Source: Edaphobacter acidisoli
GTDB lineage: Bacteria > Acidobacteriota > Terriglobia > Terriglobales > Acidobacteriaceae
Assembly (NCBI RefSeq): GCF_014642855.1
Contig: NZ_BMJB01000001.1
Location: 3,100,001 to 3,164,000 of the forward strand
Reading direction: 5' to 3'
Length of the DNA: 64,000 nucleotides
Shown here: positions 29,452-38,390 of the stretch, one piece after another
Numbering within the stretch: position 1 is the stretch's first letter
Layout of the letters: every line of letters starts with the position of its first letter
Notes under the pieces: model-generated
What the model was told of the DNA's origin: nothing
Seen by the model: only the letters and a program-made list of their open reading frames with translations
Database searches by the model: none
Program-made: the position numbers and the translations under genes

Positions 29452-30447
29452 ATGATCTCGAATCGCTGGATTGAAACTCGGAGGCAAAGCTGGAACCGCC
29501 TCGAAATATTAGTACAACAGGTAGAGTCAAGCGGGCTGAAGAGCCTTGCAGCCGCCGATTTGCGGGAATTCGGTCTGTTATACCGCCAGACGGCGTCGGA
29601 CCTCTCTGCCGTGCGTGCAGACCGCGCCTCACGCACCATCGAAGCATACCTAAATCAGCTCCTCGGCCGAGCACATAATTACATCTACGCTGGAAAAAGA
29701 TTGAGCCTCACCTCCGTCTGGCAATTTTTTGCGCAGGACTACCCGAGGCTTTTCCGCAAATTGCTTCCGTACACTGCGGTAGCGCTCATGCTCTTCGTCG
29801 GCGGTGCGCTGCTTGGTGCGCTCACAGCCATGGCGCGGCCGCGATTCGCGCAGGCCCTGCTTGGCCCCGCCATGATGAATACAATCGAGCACCACAAGAT
29901 GTGGACCGAGTCGATCCTGAGTGCAAAACCGCAGGCATCAAGCTTCATCATGACGAACAACATCAGCGTGTGCTTTATGACGTTTGCTAGCGGTATCGCA
30001 GCAGGCATCGGCACGCTGTATCTGCTCTTTGAAAACGGCATGATGATGGGCGTTGTCAGCGCAACCTGCGCTCAGCACGGAATGGCGCTGAGCCTCTGGA
30101 GCTTTGTTGCTTCGCATGGAGCCCTTGAGCTGCCCAGCATCTTTATCTCGGGTGCAGCGGGCCTGCGGCTCGCCGTGGGACTTCTATTTCCTGGAACACT
30201 GCTTCGCAAGGATGCGCTCGCCGTGGCTGGCAGTGATGCAATTCGTTTGCTCGCCGGAACCATTCCATTGCTCGTCATCGCTGGACTGCTGGAAGGATTT
30301 CTTTCCCCTACCCATGTACCGCTTGCCCTCAAGTTCTCCGTTTGCGCCGCTTTGTTGACGGGGCTCGGATTATGGTTAGGTGAAGGCGGACGCCACACCC
30401 CGGCCACAGGGCTTGCGCCCACAGGTAAAAGCGGGCAGGAACGCTGA
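29452..30447 (+). CDS. Stage II sporulation protein M (SpoIIM/DUF95) family membrane protein
   Basis: The 331-aa protein has a soluble helical N-terminus (LEILVQQVESSGLKSLAAADLREFGLLYRQ), which matches the family pattern in non-sporulating bacteria. About five helices follow from residue 100, with FIMTNNISVCFMTFASGIAAGIGTL as the conserved DUF95 core. An alternative GTG start exists at 29437, inside the divergent RDD gene. ATG 29452 leaves five bases between the two genes. It is convergent with the DUF58 gene, with two bases between stops. Its role in non-sporulating organisms is not known. Confidence 0.85.
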   Translation: MISNRWIETRRQSWNRLEILVQQVESSGLKSLAAADLREFGLLYRQTASDLSAVRADRASRTIEAYLNQLLGRAHNYIYAGKRLSLTSVWQFFAQDYPRLFRKLLPYTAVALMLFVGGALLGALTAMARPRFAQALLGPAMMNTIEHHKMWTESILSAKPQASSFIMTNNISVCFMTFASGIAAGIGTLYLLFENGMMMGVVSATCAQHGMALSLWSFVASHGALELPSIFISGAAGLRLAVGLLFPGTLLRKDALAVAGSDAIRLLAGTIPLLVIAGLLEGFLSPTHVPLALKFSVCAALLTGLGLWLGEGGRHTPATGLAPTGKSGQER

Positions 30448-30449
30448 GT

Positions 30450-31901
30450 TCAGAGCAAACTCTTTGCCTTCACTTCGAGATACTTGCTGACCGCTGCTGC
30501 CCCGGCTTCTGCGCCCGTCGTCTCAACGATCAGCACACCCTGCTGCTGAAGCTGCACGATCTGGACACGACGGCGGTCCAGCACCTCCTGGGCCGCTGCC
30601 GACGCATACATTTCTTCGGCGTTCGCAGGTGTACGCGAAGCCAGCGCTTCAAGCTCCGGATGACGGATGAGGACCAAAATGACGACATGGTGTCGCTCCA
30701 GTTGCGCGAGAGCGGCGAGTATTTCAGGCGTATTGGCGCTTTCAGCAATCTCCGTAATCCAGATCACAAGTCCATGCCTGCGCTGCAGGTTTTTGAGCTT
30801 TGAGGCCGCCTGCAGATGGTTGGCTTCTGCTCGTTCGCTGCGGACACTCGAAAGAAGATCAATGAAGAGGCGAAGATGTGCTGGACCACCTCCCGGCAGC
30901 AGCAGTTGCTGAATACTGCGGCCGTATGCGAGCAAAGCAAATTTGTCGCCCGAGCCGCCAATCACCTGTGCGAGCATGACCGCCGCATTGGTGGCCTGGT
31001 CAAGCTGAGTGACAGAGAACAGCGTCTCCTCCTGCACGGCCGGTCGGATAGCACTCTGCGGCAGGGCAGGCCGATTACTCAGCTCAACCGCGGTCTGGGA
31101 CAGGCGGCCAGCATCGAGAACAATCCACACCTGCTGGCTGCGCTCGGCGACAAACTCACGTGCGATCAGCTTCGCGCGTCGTGCTGTGGCCGTCCAGCTA
31201 ATGTTGCGGAGATCGTCGCTGTCCCGATAATCGCGGAGACTCTCGAAGTCACGTCCCATGCCGCGCATGCGTAGACGTCGCTTCTGCAATTCAATCTGGC
31301 GCGCGCGAATGAGATAAAACTCCGTGCTCTCCTCTGGTCGCACAGATGACGGGTAAACACGAACCGCCTGTGGCATCTCCACCACGGCCCAACGCTCGAC
31401 AAGACCAAGTGCGCCTCGGACCCGGAGATAGATGCGCCCTAAAGAAAAATCTCCTCGCTCGCGGGGAGTGAAGTTGAGAGTCTCGACAGCGGGCTCGCGA
31501 GGGAACGCCTTCACGTAAGCGGTCAGCGGTGCTGCAGCGAGGCTCGGATGCAGATCATCGGTCAGGAAAACGTCGAAGGGGCGTCGCGCATCATGCAGGA
31601 CCTCGAGCTGTATTTCAGAGCGCTGCCCGATTGCTGGTGAATGAATGAAGCGCCGCGTCACCGTGATTGCAGACGGAGGAGGCAGCAGGAGCAGATCGAA
31701 CAGGACCAGCACCAGCACGACCGCATCCCACACGAACATGGGCCATGGTTTTCCGGCGTGAAAAAAAGCGGGCACTGCACCCAGGAAGCCGCCGAGCAGA
31801 ATAAGGATCGCCCGAGTCGTGAGCCCGAATCCGAAGACGCGGCCAAAGCGTCCCACGGGACGAACGACACCGGAGGCCGACGGTGGAATAAGCGTCTGCA
31901 T
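30450..31901 (-). CDS. DUF58 domain protein (MoxR-associated)
   Basis: The 483-aa protein has two N-terminal helices (about 25-75), a beta-rich middle, and the DUF58 signature MGRDFESLRDYRDSDDLRNISWTATAR in two overlapping parts (near 220-245). A vWA-like fold follows, with WIVLDAGR and later VIWITEIAE. DUF58 proteins occur next to MoxR ATPases and are thought to be their substrates or partners in envelope processes. Its ATG overlaps the moxR stop (TGATG), so the two are translationally coupled. Confidence 0.88.
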   Translation of the reverse strand: MQTLIPPSASGVVRPVGRFGRVFGFGLTTRAILILLGGFLGAVPAFFHAGKPWPMFVWDAVVLVLVLFDLLLLPPPSAITVTRRFIHSPAIGQRSEIQLEVLHDARRPFDVFLTDDLHPSLAAAPLTAYVKAFPREPAVETLNFTPRERGDFSLGRIYLRVRGALGLVERWAVVEMPQAVRVYPSSVRPEESTEFYLIRARQIELQKRRLRMRGMGRDFESLRDYRDSDDLRNISWTATARRAKLIAREFVAERSQQVWIVLDAGRLSQTAVELSNRPALPQSAIRPAVQEETLFSVTQLDQATNAAVMLAQVIGGSGDKFALLAYGRSIQQLLLPGGGPAHLRLFIDLLSSVRSERAEANHLQAASKLKNLQRRHGLVIWITEIAESANTPEILAALAQLERHHVVILVLIRHPELEALASRTPANAEEMYASAAAQEVLDRRRVQIVQLQQQGVLIVETTGAEAGAAAVSKYLEVKAKSLL

Positions 31902-32911
31902 CAGCGAGGCACTGGAATTGCCGCGAGAACGTCCGCGATGACTCGATCGGTATCGAATCCCTCAAGCTCAGCTTCGGGCCGAAGAACCAGTCGATGCCGC
32001 AACGTCGCAGGCGCGGCGTTCTTAATATCATCTGGAACAACAAAGTCACGCCCTTCACGGGCGGCGTGTGCCTTGGCGACAACCAGCAGGCTCCAGGACG
32101 CACGTGGCGACGCGCCGAGAACAAGCGTCGGCCACTCACGCGTGCGGCGGATGATGGACAGAAGATAGTCGATAATTGGGGCCTCTGCGCGGACCGCGCG
32201 GACCTCGCGACGCGCTTCGGCCAACAACGCAGCATCGATCGACTCTACAGGCGTGGACTCGATCCCTCTGGACGTCGTGCTCGCATGATGACGTTCAATA
32301 ACAGTTCTCTCGTCTTCGAGCGCCGGATACGGAACGCGGATCTTGAGCAGGAAGCGGTCGAGCTGTGCTTCTGGCAGCGGGTATGTTCCCTCGAACTCCA
32401 GCGGATTCTGCGTCGCGAAAACGGTGAAATATTCATCCAGAGCATGCGAAGTTCCGTCCATGGAAACCTGGCGCTCTTCCATTCCTTCAAGCAGAGCGGC
32501 CTGCGTTCGTGGCGGCATGCGATTGATCTCATCGACGAGCAGAAACTGCGTAAAGATAGGGCCTCGATGCAGCTTGAACTCATTGGTCTGCAATGAAAAG
32601 ACATTGGTGCCCAGAATGTCGGCGGGCATCATGTCTGGCGTGCCTTGTGCGCGCCGGAAATCCAAAGCAAGAAAGCGTGCGAGCGTTTTGACCGCAAGAG
32701 TTTTCGCGACACCCGGTACGCCTTCAAGCAAAGCGTGTCCTCCGCATAAAAGCGTGATGAGCGCCTGCTCGATGACTTCCTGTTGACCGGCGATGATGCG
32801 GCCGATCTGCGCATGGCCCTGTTCAAAGAGCTGCAGCGTGGCCTTGATCCGGGCCGGGCTGCCATCTCCCTGATCAGGAAAGGTAAGAGCAGAGTTAGTG
32901 TCGAGGCTCAA
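31901..32911 (-). CDS. MoxR family AAA+ ATPase
   Basis: The 336-aa AAA+ chaperone has Walker A GVPGVAKT (about 61-68), Walker B FLLVDEINR, sensor ATQNPLEFEGTYPLPEAQLDRF and the C-terminal lid with LGASPRASWSLLVVAKAHA. MoxR proteins act with vWA-domain partners, here probably the downstream DUF58 protein. The start lies 17 bases inside the end of the DUF4350 gene, and the stop overlaps the DUF58 start, so it sits in the middle of a tightly packed operon. Confidence 0.93.
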   Translation of the reverse strand: MSLDTNSALTFPDQGDGSPARIKATLQLFEQGHAQIGRIIAGQQEVIEQALITLLCGGHALLEGVPGVAKTLAVKTLARFLALDFRRAQGTPDMMPADILGTNVFSLQTNEFKLHRGPIFTQFLLVDEINRMPPRTQAALLEGMEERQVSMDGTSHALDEYFTVFATQNPLEFEGTYPLPEAQLDRFLLKIRVPYPALEDERTVIERHHASTTSRGIESTPVESIDAALLAEARREVRAVRAEAPIIDYLLSIIRRTREWPTLVLGASPRASWSLLVVAKAHAAREGRDFVVPDDIKNAAPATLRHRLVLRPEAELEGFDTDRVIADVLAAIPVPR

Positions 32912-34106
32912 ATGACGGACTCCCTTTTCTTGCGGATGATTGAACTTGGATGCGGTTCTTGAGTTCGAGCAAATCGCGGTTCAAGGCTATTACAAGCGAG
33001 AGTGCGGTTGCAGGCGAAATCGATTGAAATTCAGAACCATTCGCGTGCTTCAGATGCTCCTCCAGCTTCGACCAGTCTCCACCAAACCGCTGCTGCACGG
33101 CGTCTGCAATAGCTTTCGGGGAATCGCGCAGGACCTCGGCGGGCACTCCGCAGCTCTCATACAGGTAACGAACTACGCGGCGCCGCGAGCAGTCTACTGC
33201 GATAGCTGTAGCTCCGGCCTTGCCATAAAGCTGCCCCATCGACTCAGCGAACTCAAGCGGAGAGGTTCGTGGAACCTGCAACAACGCTCGTGTAGGGCCA
33301 TGGCGGCGACTGAAGCTGACAAGAAGAAGGAGCGCAATCAGTCCGAACTGAAGCGCCAGCGATCGTATGGGAATTCCACTGGCGAAGTCCCAGGGGCTGA
33401 CTCGATTGCCGTGCACAAACTCATCGAACAGCACACGCCTGCCAGATGGGCCGATGGAGGCGAGCAGAAGACGCAGACTCCCATCCTCTTTCAAGCCTGC
33501 ATTGGTCAAGGGCATCGCAGAGCTCCACCAGATCGCCTCACCAGAACCGACCCGATAGCTGACGACAACAGCGTCCTGATTGCAGCGCTGTTGAACTCGC
33601 ACTGAAATCTTGTCCGATGCCCACGCCTGATTGCCGGAAATTGTCACCGTACCCGCACGTGCAAGATCCCCACGCCCCTCCGGAGTCGTAGAACACAGGT
33701 TATCGTTGACCCGTGCCGCGCGCGACATCTCCGATTGCGGAAGATAATAGCCACCGGCGCCAGTCGCCAGAACGCGCCCTCCGCGTTGCAAAAAGCTCTC
33801 CATCGCCTGCCTCGCGCGATGATTGTCCTCTCCCGATGGCCACGGCTCCGCCAGGATGAAGGTCGTATGTGCAGCGTCGATCTCGTCCAGGGCAGAGATG
33901 GTGCGGTCCCAGCGAGCGGTATCGTAACCAAGCTTCTGGAGCAGGAGATACGCTGCCTTTGCTCCGTCCGTACCGCTGTTGTATGTAGTTGGCGTGGGGT
34001 CCGCGTTATCGGATTCGGGAGAGAAGATGCTGATGGCGCCAATCACCGCGACAATTCCAAGAACGGAAAACAGGACCAGCAGCGTATCGCGCGAAAGCCG
34101 TCTCAT
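32895..34106 (-). CDS. DUF4350 domain protein
   Basis: The 403-aa protein has an N-terminal helix (LLVLFSVLGIVAVIGAISIF), then a periplasmic Rossmann-like domain (YNSGTDGAKAAYLLLQKLGYD, with LAEPWPSGED and GGRVLATGAGG). A second helix (LALQFGLIALLLLVSF, about 285) and a C-terminal cytoplasmic helical part follow. This is the DUF4350 plan found next to MoxR. The frame is open upstream to 34334, but ATG 34106 overlaps the DUF4129 stop as ATGA and is the coupled start. Confidence 0.85.
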   Translation of the reverse strand: MRRLSRDTLLVLFSVLGIVAVIGAISIFSPESDNADPTPTTYNSGTDGAKAAYLLLQKLGYDTARWDRTISALDEIDAAHTTFILAEPWPSGEDNHRARQAMESFLQRGGRVLATGAGGYYLPQSEMSRAARVNDNLCSTTPEGRGDLARAGTVTISGNQAWASDKISVRVQQRCNQDAVVVSYRVGSGEAIWWSSAMPLTNAGLKEDGSLRLLLASIGPSGRRVLFDEFVHGNRVSPWDFASGIPIRSLALQFGLIALLLLVSFSRRHGPTRALLQVPRTSPLEFAESMGQLYGKAGATAIAVDCSRRRVVRYLYESCGVPAEVLRDSPKAIADAVQQRFGGDWSKLEEHLKHANGSEFQSISPATALSLVIALNRDLLELKNRIQVQSSARKGSPSFEPRH

Positions 34107-35068
34107 GCAGACCTCAACGCGTCGAAGAGTGCGAGAGCGCTGTTGTAATCGCCCTTGCCGATAGGGTGCTTGCCATACCATACCCGCTCGAAGAGCGAGG
34201 TCAGCTGCCTCAGCGCTGTTTGCTGCGCGGACCCTGATCGCAAAAGTAGAAGATACTCGCGGGGCGTGCGCGCGACGCCTCGCCGCCATATCCCTCGTCC
34301 CTCCAGCATCACGATCGAAGCCCAGTAAAGGCAATGAACAGCCTCACGCCAGTTCTCTTCCGCGGAGTACTGCTGTGCAAGAGCCGTCCAATCAGGCGAG
34401 CTCCCTGAGGCAATCATTGACGTGCCTTGACCTTCGACGCGCACAACAAATCGCTGACGCTGGAACGCGCGCCTCGCCCAGACGAAGAGTCCCGCAATTG
34501 CGAGAACCAGCATCCCCCAGAGAATGACTGGCCTCAGCCAAGGATTACGCCCCGCGGCATCCGATACATCGCCGAAGAGACGGTCGGCCCAGCGCCAGAA
34601 GGCCAACTCCTTCTGCTCCCACCACGAAGGTCCCTGTACTCTTTGAAACTCAGGTGTCGCCAGAATGTCGTTCGCTACGCGGCGGGCATTGTCGAAGCCA
34701 GCTGCGTCTGCATTCTGATGCGCCTCACTCTCCTCTACCCCAACGCGCGTCAGAGCGCTGTCTAAGATAGCGTCGCGGTCCTTCAGGGCTTTGTCCTTCG
34801 ACCGGTCGATCGCATCGCGCAGCCAACCGTACTTTGCGGTAAAACCCTCCGGCTCAATGCGCTGGTCCGCTCCCACTTTGCTGGATTGGCACTGAGCCGC
34901 GTCGTTCCTGCAAAGAAGAATGACCTCGCGCAGGCTGTCCAGGTGGGCCGTGTAATCGGCAAAGCTGGAGATGGTGGAACCCGGTGCAGCCGGAGCAGCA
35001 ACGCAGGTCCTCCCACAAGAAAGGACAGCGATGCCCAACGCCCCCGGGATGAGCCATGCAAACCTCAT
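34103..35068 (-). CDS. DUF4129 domain protein
   Basis: The 321-aa protein has a signal-like N-terminus (WLIPGALGIAVLSCGRTCVA) and a helical periplasmic part with AILDSALTRVGV. A helix at about 180-200 (VILWGMLVLAIAGLFVWA) is followed by the C-terminal DUF4129 domain with WREAVHCLYWASIVMLEGRG and RTPREYLLLL. It belongs to the MoxR-associated group. It starts three bases after the upstream membrane-protein gene and ends in an ATGA overlap with the DUF4350 gene. Confidence 0.85.
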   Translation of the reverse strand: MRFAWLIPGALGIAVLSCGRTCVAAPAAPGSTISSFADYTAHLDSLREVILLCRNDAAQCQSSKVGADQRIEPEGFTAKYGWLRDAIDRSKDKALKDRDAILDSALTRVGVEESEAHQNADAAGFDNARRVANDILATPEFQRVQGPSWWEQKELAFWRWADRLFGDVSDAAGRNPWLRPVILWGMLVLAIAGLFVWARRAFQRQRFVVRVEGQGTSMIASGSSPDWTALAQQYSAEENWREAVHCLYWASIVMLEGRGIWRRGVARTPREYLLLLRSGSAQQTALRQLTSLFERVWYGKHPIGKGDYNSALALFDALRSA

Positions 35069-35071
35069 ACG

Positions 35072-36013
35072 TTACGCGGATTCGGGAGAGATAGTATTGT
35101 GCGCCAGCAGAAACTCAATGTCGAAGCCTTCCCGCCGGACCCGTTCGTCAAAATAAAACAGACTGAGTGCAATGCTGCTCACAGGCGCCACCAGAACCTG
35201 GCAGATAAAGTTGATGAGAAGTAAGATGCCTTCCACCACGGTGTGTGGGCTCATCGGTGAACGGGCGATTATCAATGCAAAAGGCATCTCAATCATCCCC
35301 ATCACCATATACAGCACAATCACCAGAACAAACATCAGGAAGATACGTCCTTTTCGCCCGCTAACCAACTGCTTGCTGCGGCGTATGGAAGCACGCACGC
35401 CCGATGATTCGACAACCGAGGCAGGAACAGCCAGGCTGTTGCGGATATAAGCAATCACACCATAAACAAGGCTGGCGAAGGCAAGAAACAGCAGAGAAAC
35501 TGCAAGCCAGCTGATCCTGGCCCCGCTGGCCGCCCCGGCTGCAACCACGAGCAGCACCATCAGCCAGCTCCCGCTCCACACCTGCCATATCGCAATGGCG
35601 ATGTATCGATACCAGCGCTTCACAATGGAACCAAACGCCGCTGCAATCGAGGTGGCTTCGCCAAGATAAATGCTGGATACGGCAGAAGAGGTTGCAGCCT
35701 GCGTGATGCCCAGGACGAACCAGGCCAGAATCGCAGTCACAATCTGGAAAATTCCGGCAAGAACTAACGCATAGGTGTTTCCTCGCCAATGCATCAGGCT
35801 GAGTCTCAGGGCCTGGCCCGCCACAGAAATGATTGCCGGCGGCAACGAGAGCCCAATGAAAAGAGCAAACCTGGAGCGGTAAAGATAGATTCCTCGATCC
35901 AGAATCTCTCCCGTGGAGAGAGGACGAAGTTCAAACGGAGCAGGAGAGTTTGAAACATCGTCAGTATGGGAAATTGCCGGCTGGTTGGGATGAAGCAAAG
36001 GCTCTTCGGACAT
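35072..36013 (-). CDS. Membrane protein resembling the glycerophosphodiesterase membrane domain family
   Basis: The 313-aa protein starts with a soluble tail and then RPLSTGEILDRGIYLYRSRF, a signature seen in proteins annotated with the GPDPase membrane domain; no catalytic domain is present. About six long hydrophobic helices follow, and the end reads SIALSLFYFDERVRREGFDIEF, also family-typical. AGGAA nine bases before ATG 36013 supports the start. It is the first gene of the operon running into DUF4129, DUF4350, MoxR and DUF58. Function unknown. Confidence 0.75.
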   Translation of the reverse strand: MSEEPLLHPNQPAISHTDDVSNSPAPFELRPLSTGEILDRGIYLYRSRFALFIGLSLPPAIISVAGQALRLSLMHWRGNTYALVLAGIFQIVTAILAWFVLGITQAATSSAVSSIYLGEATSIAAAFGSIVKRWYRYIAIAIWQVWSGSWLMVLLVVAAGAASGARISWLAVSLLFLAFASLVYGVIAYIRNSLAVPASVVESSGVRASIRRSKQLVSGRKGRIFLMFVLVIVLYMVMGMIEMPFALIIARSPMSPHTVVEGILLLINFICQVLVAPVSSIALSLFYFDERVRREGFDIEFLLAHNTISPESA

Positions 36014-36099
36014 AGCCAGGGATTCCTGCAAGTTGAGTTGAATCAATGTTGCCGAGAATCGTAGCACAATCCTGCTTGAGCCAGTTTCTCTCGCCCACA

Positions 36100-36149
36100 C
36101 GAGTGCGCGAACCGTCTTGTTGAGGGGAAAAATCTGAAGGAATGGTCGG
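36100..36149 (+). repeat. Direct repeat 1 of the tRNA-Pro 3' flank
   Basis: This ~50-base sequence matches 36705-36752 in direct orientation with a few substitutions and two single-base indels. It reaches into the first bases of the tRNA-Pro 3' end (tggtcgg). Confidence 0.75.
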
Positions 36150-36252
36150 CCTTAGTGGACGATTTTAGAACCTTCCTGCTATTTAACTCGCCAACAGTAC
36201 GCGAGTCATCCGCTGCTATGCAAGTAGGGTGGTAATCCAGAGGGGGCTTCTC

Positions 36253-36591
36253 TTAGTCCGAAGATTCGCGCCGCACCTCGCCTTTGGCTTTCAAGCGAAG
36301 CGCGTTCCTCACTCCTCGTAAGCCAAAGTACAGGAAAAACAAGCTGGCTGCTCCAAAAAAGAAGATATTGAAAAGGTCACCCGCTTGAACGCCATCCCAA
36401 CAAGAGTCTGCCAAGAAGAGTCCTGCACCGATAAAAACTATCGAAAACACTCCATGGCCTAGTCTTTGGATTGGTGACAGTGACTCGCCACCCTTCAGCC
36501 AAGAAGCTGCAAGGGTGGGAGAATCAACAGCCGCTTCTCGTAAGGGATTATCGCTTCTCCTGCGTACAAATTCCTTCTTTAGTTCCCCCAT
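36253..36591 (-). CDS. Hypothetical small membrane protein
   Basis: The 112-aa product has a charged N-terminus (MGELKKEFVRRRSD), two hydrophobic helices (HGVFSIVFIGAGLFLA and FNIFFFGAASLFFLYFGL) and a basic C-terminus. A G-rich sequence precedes the ATG. The base composition is lower in GC than its neighbours. It is the only gene between the two direct repeats beside tRNA-Pro, so it may be an insertion. I do not recognise the family. Confidence 0.6.
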   Translation of the reverse strand: MGELKKEFVRRRSDNPLREAAVDSPTLAASWLKGGESLSPIQRLGHGVFSIVFIGAGLFLADSCWDGVQAGDLFNIFFFGAASLFFLYFGLRGVRNALRLKAKGEVRRESSD

Positions 36592-36704
36592 TCACGCCCC
36601 CTAATTCGCTGCATTAACCATCGGCGGGTGGCCCACACATCGAATGAAATCTACACACTGGGTGCCCCATTCATGCAGTTTTATCGCATGATTGTGCATT
36701 CGCG

Positions 36705-36752
36705 CGAGTGCACGAACCGTCTTGTTGAGGAGAAAATCTGAAGGATGGTCGG
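36705..36752 (+). repeat. Direct repeat 2 at the tRNA-Pro 3' end
   Basis: This is the second copy of the 36100-36149 repeat. Here it runs directly into the tRNA-Pro acceptor stem, which suggests this is the original site and the other copy the duplicate. Confidence 0.75.
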
Positions 36753-36822
36753 GGCGGAGGGATTCGAACCCCCGACCCTCTGCTCCCAAAGCAGATGCGC
36801 TACCAGACTGCGCTACGCCCCG
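36746..36822 (-). tRNA. tRNA-Pro (anticodon UGG)
   Basis: On the minus strand, the acceptor cggggcg pairs with cgccccg. The anticodon loop tTTGGga lies in stem tctgc/gcaga (anticodon at 36786-36788), and the T-arm ggttcgaatcc is present. Discriminator A and encoded CCA end at 36746. Confidence 0.96.
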
Positions 36823-36852
36823 ACTGATTTAGTTTATCGTATCCCCGTGCGC

Positions 36853-37395
36853 TCAGAAACTCCCAAACAGCCCATGCGGAGGCGCCCCCAGCAGCGCATG
36901 CACCGCATCGCCAAACAGCCACGCGAACAGAATCGCCGGCAACAGCACGAGCAACATCAGCCCCACGCACAGCAGCCCCAGAAAGATCCAGCTCTGAATC
37001 GTATATTTGCGTGGCTCATACAAGCTTCCGGTCAGCAGCGCATAATTCCGCCGATTCGCTCGCCACACAATATCGAACATATCGCCCACAATCGGAACCG
37101 ACCCCACCACAACCTCGATCCCGACATTCACAATCATCCGCAGCAGCGTCCCATACGACACCCCGCGCGCCCACGCCGCGACGATAATAATGCACGAAGC
37201 AATCCCGCCAATCGCATCGCCAATCCCAGGAATCACGCCCACAATTCCATCCAGACCCAGCCGAATCGACGTGCCCGGCACGCGAATGAAGTCGTCCAGC
37301 ACATGCGACAGCAGGTCGAGGTTCTCGTCCTTGAACGCCTGTTTTCCCCGCTTCAACCGCGGCGGCAACACCTCGGGTTTCGTCTTCAAAGCCAT
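36853..37395 (-). CDS. DUF4112 domain membrane protein
   Basis: The 180-aa protein has the DUF4112 core: LDDFIRVPGTSIRLGLDGIVGVIPGIGDAIGG followed by a helix, then VGSVPIVGDMFDIVWRANRRNY in the second half. A C-terminal hydrophobic hairpin (about 130-165) follows. The paired IPGIGD/VPIVGD motifs are diagnostic. AAGGAA six bases before ATG 37395 sets the start; an upstream frame to 37449 is less likely. It sits between tRNA-Pro and tRNA-His. Function unknown. Confidence 0.88.
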   Translation of the reverse strand: MALKTKPEVLPPRLKRGKQAFKDENLDLLSHVLDDFIRVPGTSIRLGLDGIVGVIPGIGDAIGGIASCIIIVAAWARGVSYGTLLRMIVNVGIEVVVGSVPIVGDMFDIVWRANRRNYALLTGSLYEPRKYTIQSWIFLGLLCVGLMLLVLLPAILFAWLFGDAVHALLGAPPHGLFGSF

Positions 37396-37465
37396 CTGAT
37401 TTCCTTCATCACGCCGTTCCATTAGACGCGCCGCCATCCATCGCGGCAATCCCCACAGGCCACAA

Positions 37466-37474
37466 TGCTATAAT
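37466..37474 (+). promoter_or_regulatory. Extended -10 promoter of tRNA-His
   Basis: TGCTATAAT is a perfect extended -10, with its end 11 bases before the tRNA 5' end. Transcription would start about four to five bases upstream of the mature end. Confidence 0.75.
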
Positions 37475-37485
37475 TCTGTTTATAC

Positions 37486-37561
37486 GGCGGCTATAGTTCA
37501 GTGGCAGAACGCCGCACTGTGGCTGCGGATGTCGTGGGTTCGAACCCCACTAGCCGCCCCA
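37486..37561 (+). tRNA. tRNA-His (anticodon GUG)
   Basis: G-1 at 37486 faces C73 at 37558, the histidine identity pair. The acceptor gcggcta/tagccgc, anticodon GTG at 37519-37521 in stem ccgca/tgcgg, T-loop GGTTCGAACCC and encoded CCA (37559-37561) are all present. Confidence 0.97.
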
Positions 37562-37592
37562 ATACTCCCCAAATTTACGACGCGGATACACC

Positions 37593-38390
37593 TTGCCTCG
37601 TGCATCTCAAACGCCGCCTCTGTTCGTAAACGAACGCGACCTGCAACCACCTTCCCGCATCTTCGCGGGAACTTCCGGTTGGGCCTATCCCACCTGGAAG
37701 CCCGACTTCTACCCCGCCACCACCCCGCAGAAAAAGTTCCTCGACTACTACTCATCGCAGCTCACCTCCGTCGAGGTCAACTACACCTTCCGCGCGCTCC
37801 CTACAGTCAAGACGCTCGAAAACTGGCTCGCCTCCACGCCATCCAGCTTCCGCTTCAGCTTCAAATCGCCGCAGCGCATCACGCACTTCAAGCGCCTCCG
37901 CGAATGCGCCGCCGACGTCGCCCAGTTCATCTCCGTGTTGGAGCCCGTCCGCCAGGCAGGCAAACTCGGCCTTCTTCTCTTCCAGCTTCCGCCCAACTTC
38001 AAAGCCGACGCCGCTCTGCTCGCCGACTTCCTCTCCATCGCCGCACTCGAAAACTCCGGCGCCACGCCCATAGCCTTCGAGTTCCGCCACGAGTCCTGGT
38101 TCTCCGACGCGACCTACGCCATCCTGCGCGAACACAACGCCGCGCTCTGCATCGCCGAAAGCGACGAACTCCGCACACCTGAGGTCCACACCGCCGCCAC
38201 ACACACCAGCTTCCGCCTCCGCCGCACCGGAGGCTACTCCGCCGCAGAGTTGGCCGCCTTCGCCGAACGATTCAGCACGCTCGCACGCGAACGCGATGTC
38301 TACGTCTACTTCAAGCACGAAGACGAGCCCTCCGGCGCCATCGACGCGCTCAAGTTCCTCACCAAAGTCAGGGAGGCAAGCGGAGCGTAA
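37593..38390 (+). CDS. DUF72 (YecE-like) TIM-barrel protein
   Basis: The 265-aa protein has the DUF72 N-terminal pattern FAGTSGWAYPTWKPDFYP, then VEVNYTFRALP, FSFKSPQRITH, LLLFQLPPNF, and AFEFRHESWF. The last carries the conserved E-R/H pair of the barrel pocket. The end reads VYVYFKHED. The biochemical role of the family is unsettled. The start is TTG 37593, 32 bases after tRNA-His; no ATG precedes the conserved part. Its TAA overlaps the next gene's ATG by one base. Confidence 0.88.
   Translation: MPRASQTPPLFVNERDLQPPSRIFAGTSGWAYPTWKPDFYPATTPQKKFLDYYSSQLTSVEVNYTFRALPTVKTLENWLASTPSSFRFSFKSPQRITHFKRLRECAADVAQFISVLEPVRQAGKLGLLLFQLPPNFKADAALLADFLSIAALENSGATPIAFEFRHESWFSDATYAILREHNAALCIAESDELRTPEVHTAATHTSFRLRRTGGYSAAELAAFAERFSTLARERDVYVYFKHEDEPSGAIDALKFLTKVREASGA

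Noticed and set aside
36100-36752. Direct repeats considered as a complete mobile element
   Set aside because: No integrase, transposase or terminal inverted repeats lie between; only a relic or duplicated flank can be claimed.
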